This document shows positions 60,030 through 64,000 of a stretch of 64,000 nucleotides of DNA, one piece after another. Position 1 is the first letter of the stretch. The number at the start of each line of letters is the position of its first letter. The DNA is from Rahnella rivi (GTDB lineage: Bacteria > Pseudomonadota > Gammaproteobacteria > Enterobacterales > Enterobacteriaceae): positions 124,001-188,000 of the forward strand of contig NZ_JAFMOX010000058.1 of assembly GCF_019049655.1 (NCBI RefSeq), written 5' to 3'. The notes under the pieces are model-generated. The model did no database searches. It saw nothing but the letters and a program-made list of their open reading frames with translations, and was not told the DNA's origin. The translations under genes were made by a program, and so were the position numbers.

Positions 60030-61040
60030 ATGCGCACAACTCAGAATAAAACACCGATCAAAACACTCATCCTCGCATTAGCAGTAGCAACACCTGCCGC
60101 TTTCGCTGCCGATTTACCGGGTAAAGGCGTGGTCGTCAAACCGTTGCAAAGCACCATCGCGGAAGAAACATTCCAGACCGAACTGGTCAACCGCGCGCTG
60201 GAAAAACTCGGTTATGACGTTCAGCAAACCGGCGAAGTGGATTACAACGTCGCCTACACCGCGATTGCCAGCGGCGATTCCACCTACATGGCCGTGAACT
60301 GGGAGCCGCTGCAAAAAGACATGTACACCGCAGCCGGTGGCGACCAGAAGTTCTACCGTCAGGGCACTTACATCAAGGGCGCGGCGCAGGGTTATCTGAT
60401 CGACAAGAAAACCGCTGACAAATACAACATTCATGATTTATCGCAGCTGAAAGATCCGAAACTCGCCAAACTGTTTGACGCCGACGGTGACGGAAAAGCC
60501 GATATGGCCGGTTGTAATCCGGGCTGGGTGTGCGGCGCGGTAGTGAATACGCAAATCAAAGCCTATGGCCTGAGCGATACCGTGACGCAAAACGAGGGCA
60601 ACTATTCGGCCATTATCGCCGACACGCTGACCCGCTATAAATCCGGCAAGCCGGTGCTGTATTTCACCTGGACACCGTACTGGGTGAGCAACGAACTGAA
60701 ACCCGGCAAAGACGTGGTCTGGCTGACCGTGCCGTTCTCTGCCACACCGGGCTCACAGAAAGACATGGATACCACGCTGCCTAACGGCAAAAACTACGGT
60801 TTCCCGGTCAATAACGAGCACATTGTCGCGAACAAAGCCTGGGCTGAGAAAAACCCGGCAGCAGCAAAACTGTTCGCCATCATGCAACTGCCACTGAGCG
60901 ACGTGAATGCACAGAACCTGCGGATGCATGAAGGGGAATCCTCTTCAGCCGACATTCAGCAACACGTTGACGGCTGGATCAAAGCGCATCAGGCCACTTT
61001 CGACGGCTGGATCAAAGAAGCCGCCGCTGCCGCAAAATAA
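60030..61040 (+). CDS. proX: ProX-like periplasmic betaine-binding protein, copy 1
   Basis: A 336-residue periplasmic solute-binding protein for the ProU importer. Signal peptide ends near [10 protein letters not shown]. Trp residues of the aromatic cage are retained in VNWEPL, NPGWVCG and YFTWTPYW; the disulfide Cys pair (GCNPGWVC) is present. It is less like E. coli ProX than the next copy (for example [20 protein letters not shown]), so its ligand range may differ. First of two tandem copies. Confidence 0.93.
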   Translation: MRTTQNKTPIKTLILALAVATPAAFAADLPGKGVVVKPLQSTIAEETFQTELVNRALEKLGYDVQQTGEVDYNVAYTAIASGDSTYMAVNWEPLQKDMYTAAGGDQKFYRQGTYIKGAAQGYLIDKKTADKYNIHDLSQLKDPKLAKLFDADGDGKADMAGCNPGWVCGAVVNTQIKAYGLSDTVTQNEGNYSAIIADTLTRYKSGKPVLYFTWTPYWVSNELKPGKDVVWLTVPFSATPGSQKDMDTTLPNGKNYGFPVNNEHIVANKAWAEKNPAAAKLFAIMQLPLSDVNAQNLRMHEGESSSADIQQHVDGWIKAHQATFDGWIKEAAAAAK

Positions 61041-61065
61041 TGAATAACAACAATTCGAGGAATTT

Positions 61066-62061
61066 ATGAAGAAGACAGGAATCTGGGCGGTTGCCGCTCT
61101 TACCACGCTCGCCACTGCCACCACTTTCGCCGCCGATCTGCCGGGTAAAGGCATCAGCGTCACGCCGGTTCAGAGCACCATCAGCGAAGAGTCTTTTCAG
61201 ACAGAGCTGGTCAGCAAAGCACTGGAAAAACTGGGCTATGACGTTCAGCCAACCCGTGAGGTCGATTACAACGTCGGCTACACCACGCTGGCTGCCGGTG
61301 ATGCAACGTTCACCGCCGTTAACTGGTCACCTTTGCATGATGAAATGTACAAAGCCGCCGGTGGCGATAAAGTCTTTTACCGCGAAGGGACATACGTAAC
61401 CGGCGCGGCACAGGGCTGGCTTATCGATAAGAAAACCGCCGAGAAATATCACATCACCAATATCGAACAGCTGAAAGATCCGAAACTGGCCAAACTGTTT
61501 GATACCAACGGTGACGGCAAAGCCGATCTGACCGGTTGTACGCCGGGCTGGGGTTGTGAAGCTGCGCTCAATGAGCAGCTGAAAGCCTATGGTCTGGAAA
61601 ATACCGTGACGCACAATCAGGGTAACTATTCCGCCATGATTGCCGACACCATCACGCGTTACAAAGAAGGTAAACCTATCTTCTATTACACCTGGACGCC
61701 GTACTGGGTGAGCAACGTGCTGATCCCAGGTAAAGACGTACTGTGGATGCAGGTACCGTTCTCCGTGGTGCCGGGTGATAAAAACGCCGATACCAAACTG
61801 CCAAACGGTAAAAACTATGGTTTCCCGGTGAGCACCATGCACATCGTGGCGAACAAAGCCTGGGCTGAGAAAAACCCGGCTGCTGCAAAACTGTTTGCCA
61901 TCATGAAACTGCCACTGAAAGACATCAATGCGCAGAATGCCGCGATGCACGCCGGTAAAAATTCCGATGCTGACATCTCCGCGCAGACGGATGGCTGGAT
62001 CAAAGCCCACCAGGAACAGTTCGACGGCTGGGTAAAAGAAGCGGCTGCCGCCGCGAAATAA
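61066..62061 (+). CDS. proX: ProX periplasmic glycine betaine-binding protein, copy 2
   Basis: A 331-residue protein close to E. coli Pro[41 protein letters not shown] and [12 protein letters not shown] keep the Trp cage and disulfide. It starts 25 bp after copy 1 with a gagga site. A terminator follows. Confidence 0.95.
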   Translation: MKKTGIWAVAALTTLATATTFAADLPGKGISVTPVQSTISEESFQTELVSKALEKLGYDVQPTREVDYNVGYTTLAAGDATFTAVNWSPLHDEMYKAAGGDKVFYREGTYVTGAAQGWLIDKKTAEKYHITNIEQLKDPKLAKLFDTNGDGKADLTGCTPGWGCEAALNEQLKAYGLENTVTHNQGNYSAMIADTITRYKEGKPIFYYTWTPYWVSNVLIPGKDVLWMQVPFSVVPGDKNADTKLPNGKNYGFPVSTMHIVANKAWAEKNPAAAKLFAIMKLPLKDINAQNAAMHAGKNSDADISAQTDGWIKAHQEQFDGWVKEAAAAAK

Positions 62062-62086
62062 GCCAGTAACGAACGCAGGAACAGCA

Positions 62087-62117
62087 ACGGGCGGGGAGAA
62101 ATCTCCGCCCGTTTTTA
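62087..62117 (+). terminator. terminator after proX copy 2
   Basis: Stem acgggcgg/ccgcccgt with an inner agaaatct loop and a TTTTT tail; closes the proVWXX operon. Confidence 0.9.
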
Positions 62118-62249
62118 TGTACGATAAAACCTCTATTACAAAACCAGATAGTTGCCATTAAAACTATTCATTGGTTTAATATTTTTAGCATAACGATAAT
62201 CGTCGCTCGCATTTCCCTGCTCCTTCAATAAGATCTGTTTATTCTCACT

Positions 62250-63434
62250 ATGAAAAAAACTACAACACATTCTCCACTCAGCCCGGCGCTGATCATTCTG
62301 ATGGCGATTGCCACCGGGCTTGCCGTCGCCAGTAACTATTACCCGCAGCCGCTGCTGGAAACCATTGCCCGCGCGTTCAGCCTGTCGGTCAATCAGGCCG
62401 GTTTTATCGTCACCGTCGCGCAACTCGGTTATGCCTGTGGCCTGATGTTTATCGTGCCGCTGGGCGATATGTTTGAACGTCGCGGCCTGATTGTGCTGAT
62501 GACACTGCTTTCCGCCGCCGGATTACTGATCACCGCCATGGCACCGACGCTGACCATGATGTTAGTGGGCACCGCGCTGACCGGGCTGTTTTCCGTGGTC
62601 GCGCAGATTCTGGTGCCACTGGCTGCCACGCTGGCGGAGCCGGAACGTCGCGGAAAAGTGGTCGGGCTGATTATGTCAGGCCTGCTGCTGGGCATCTTGC
62701 TGGCGCGAACCGTCGCGGGCGCCCTGGCGTCACTGGGCGGCTGGCGTACGGTGTATTGGGTGGCGAGTGCGCTGATGATCGTCATGGCGCTGGTGCTGTG
62801 GCGCAAACTGCCCAAACATGAGCAGAAAACCGATCTGAATTATCCGCAACTGCTGAAATCTATTTTCTCGCTGTTCATTCACACGCCGGTGCTGCGTACC
62901 CGTGCGCTGGTGGGGATGTTCTGCTTCGCTAACTTCAGCATTTTGTGGACCTCGATGGCGTTCCTGCTGGCTGGCCCGGCGTATCACTATTCCGAAGGGG
63001 TGATCGGCCTGTTTGGTCTGGTGGGTGCGGCCGGTGCGCTGGCGGCAACCCGTGCGGGCAATCTTGCCGATAAAGGCAAAGCGCATCTGACCACCACCGC
63101 CGGGTTAATCCTGCTGCTGCTGTCATGGGCAGCGATTGCTTACGGAGAGCATTCGGTTATCTCGCTGATTATCGGCATCATCGTTTTGGACCTTTCGGTT
63201 CAGGGCGTTCACATCACCAACCAAAGTGTTATCTATAAAACCATGCCCGAAGCACGTAACCGCCTCACGGCAGGTTATATGACCACTTACTTTATCGGTG
63301 GCGCGGTCGGCTCACTGGTGTCGGCTTCGGCCTATCAGGCAGCGGGCTGGTATGGCGTTTCCCTCGCGGGCACGCTGATGTGCGTACTGAATCTGCTGGT
63401 CTGGTGGCAGGGACATAAATACAAACTCGCCTGA
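62250..63434 (+). CDS. MFS transporter (YgaY-like)
   Basis: A 394-residue 12-helix facilitator of the sugar/drug-exporter type; motif-A-like PLGDMFERRGL after helix 2 and ITNQSVIYKTMPEARNRLTAGY near the end. It occupies the place of ygaY between proX and ygaZ in E. coli, where that gene is broken; here it is intact. Substrate unknown. A hairpin follows at 63455. Confidence 0.87.
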   Translation: MKKTTTHSPLSPALIILMAIATGLAVASNYYPQPLLETIARAFSLSVNQAGFIVTVAQLGYACGLMFIVPLGDMFERRGLIVLMTLLSAAGLLITAMAPTLTMMLVGTALTGLFSVVAQILVPLAATLAEPERRGKVVGLIMSGLLLGILLARTVAGALASLGGWRTVYWVASALMIVMALVLWRKLPKHEQKTDLNYPQLLKSIFSLFIHTPVLRTRALVGMFCFANFSILWTSMAFLLAGPAYHYSEGVIGLFGLVGAAGALAATRAGNLADKGKAHLTTTAGLILLLLSWAAIAYGEHSVISLIIGIIVLDLSVQGVHITNQSVIYKTMPEARNRLTAGYMTTYFIGGAVGSLVSASAYQAAGWYGVSLAGTLMCVLNLLVWWQGHKYKLA

Positions 63435-63454
63435 TTATCGGGCGGTTAAAATAG

Positions 63455-63485
63455 AATCAGGAGGGAATCATCACCCCTCCTGATT
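63455..63485 (+). terminator. hairpin after the MFS gene
   Basis: An 11-bp stem aatcaggaggg/ccctcctgatt; without a clear T-run. Confidence 0.55.
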
Positions 63486-63598
63486 AGCTTGCGAATAATC
63501 ATTGCTGAAATTTATTTGTACCAAAGGGTGTTAACAATACTTACAGTCTGGTAATGTTTGCGTCATGAATTATTCGCCGGCCACACTCCGGTTTCACA

Positions 63599-64000
63599 AT
63601 GTTTTATACATCCATGCAAACCAATCCTGATCCCGCCCGCGTTTCCACCTTCCGGCAAGGTGTGACTGACAGCCTGCCCGTAGTGATCGGTTATCTGCCC
63701 ATCGCTTTTGCTTTCGGCCTCAGCGCCGTCAAACTTGGCTTCACCCCTGCTGAAAGTCTGTTGTTCTCCGTGCTTATCTACGCAGGCGCCAGCCAGTTTG
63801 TGATCACCGCGCTGCTCAGCGCCGGAATGTCTTTATGGGTTTGCGCCCTGACGGTCATGGCGATGGATGTCAGACACGTCCTGTACGGCCCCTCTTTGCG
63901 TAACCGTCTGGTGGGAAAACTCAATGGCAGGAAAACCGCGCTCTGGGCGTTCGGCCTGACCGATGAAGTGTTCGCCGCCGCCACCACCAAACTTATTCGC
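63599..64000 (+). CDS. ygaZ: YgaZ, AzlC-type branched-chain amino acid exporter subunit (partial)
   Basis: The first 134 codons run into the window edge. GYLPIAFAFGL, IYAGASQFVITALLSAG, MAMDVRHVLYGPSLR and WAFGLTDEVFAAATTKL are closely like E. coli YgaZ, the large subunit of the YgaZH valine exporter. ATG 63614 (MQTNPD) is an alternative start. ygaH should follow. Confidence 0.93.
   Translation, partial: MFYTSMQTNPDPARVSTFRQGVTDSLPVVIGYLPIAFAFGLSAVKLGFTPAESLLFSVLIYAGASQFVITALLSAGMSLWVCALTVMAMDVRHVLYGPSLRNRLVGKLNGRKTALWAFGLTDEVFAAATTKLIR

Overview
The window looks like chromosome from an enterobacterium of the order Enterobacterales. The best guess is a Yersiniaceae member close to Rahnella or Serratia, but the genus is inference. 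The reasons are the lysS-prfB-recJ-dsbC-xerD-fldB-cptA-sdhE-ygfZ block in the same order as Escherichia coli, an nrdHIEF operon, proVWX followed by ygaZ, a yajD homologue, and a two-partner CdiB/CdiA system.

Layout. Positions 1-3793 hold the N-terminal 1264 residues of a large autotransporter adhesin on the minus strand; its C-terminus lies outside the window. Positions 4.5-9.5 kb hold ordinary single genes: a short-chain dehydrogenase and a divergent Bcr/CflA-type exporter sharing a good Fur-box match, yajD, two small hypotheticals and an aldo/keto reductase. Positions 9.5-31.2 kb are an accessory island ending at the 3' end of tRNA-Gly(CCC). The island has a 44-bp perfect palindrome, cdiB, a 3260-codon cdiA with its toxin tail and a small candidate cdiI, then about 9 kb of displaced cdiA C-terminal (CT) cassettes. 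In those cassettes toxin tails and immunity genes alternate with hairpin terminators, symE copies or fragments, an inactivated IS3-family element and a regulator remnant.

The most unusual part is 22.2-28.8 kb. Five toxin-tail ends are each translationally coupled (stop and start overlap) to a different small protein with two predicted membrane segments. These small proteins share one design: a basic N-terminus, one hydrophobic helix, a short amphipathic loop, then a Gly-rich second helix usually ending near Trp-Leu and a basic tail. This looks like a diversified family of toxin/immunity alleles stored in cis. A 1.1-kb, indel-free direct repeat (offset 3033 bp) between the working cdiA and the first orphan module would let one homologous crossover swap the toxin. 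Two further cassettes (29.2-30.1 and 30.2-30.9 kb) carry soluble-type toxin tails with larger, non-membrane immunity proteins; one of those toxins is broken by a TGA codon.

Positions 31.2-43.3 kb are the conserved housekeeping block: tRNA-Gly, lysyl-tRNA synthetase, release factor 2 with its programmed frameshift, RecJ, DsbC, XerD, FldB, CptA/SdhE, YgfZ, a CYTH-domain protein, small DUF proteins and a YhhS-like exporter. Positions 43.5-64 kb hold an ElaB-like protein, a MocR-type regulator divergent from an AhpD-like protein, nrdHIEF with tandem NrdR boxes, YghZ, a lipoprotein, a MepS-like peptidase, a citrate/malate-type symporter divergent from a CitA/CitB two-component pair, proV-proW with two tandem proX genes, an MFS transporter, and the start of ygaZ at the right edge.

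All assignments rest on reading the sequence and on recalled family features; no database search was run. Domain names for the toxin tails are the least certain calls.
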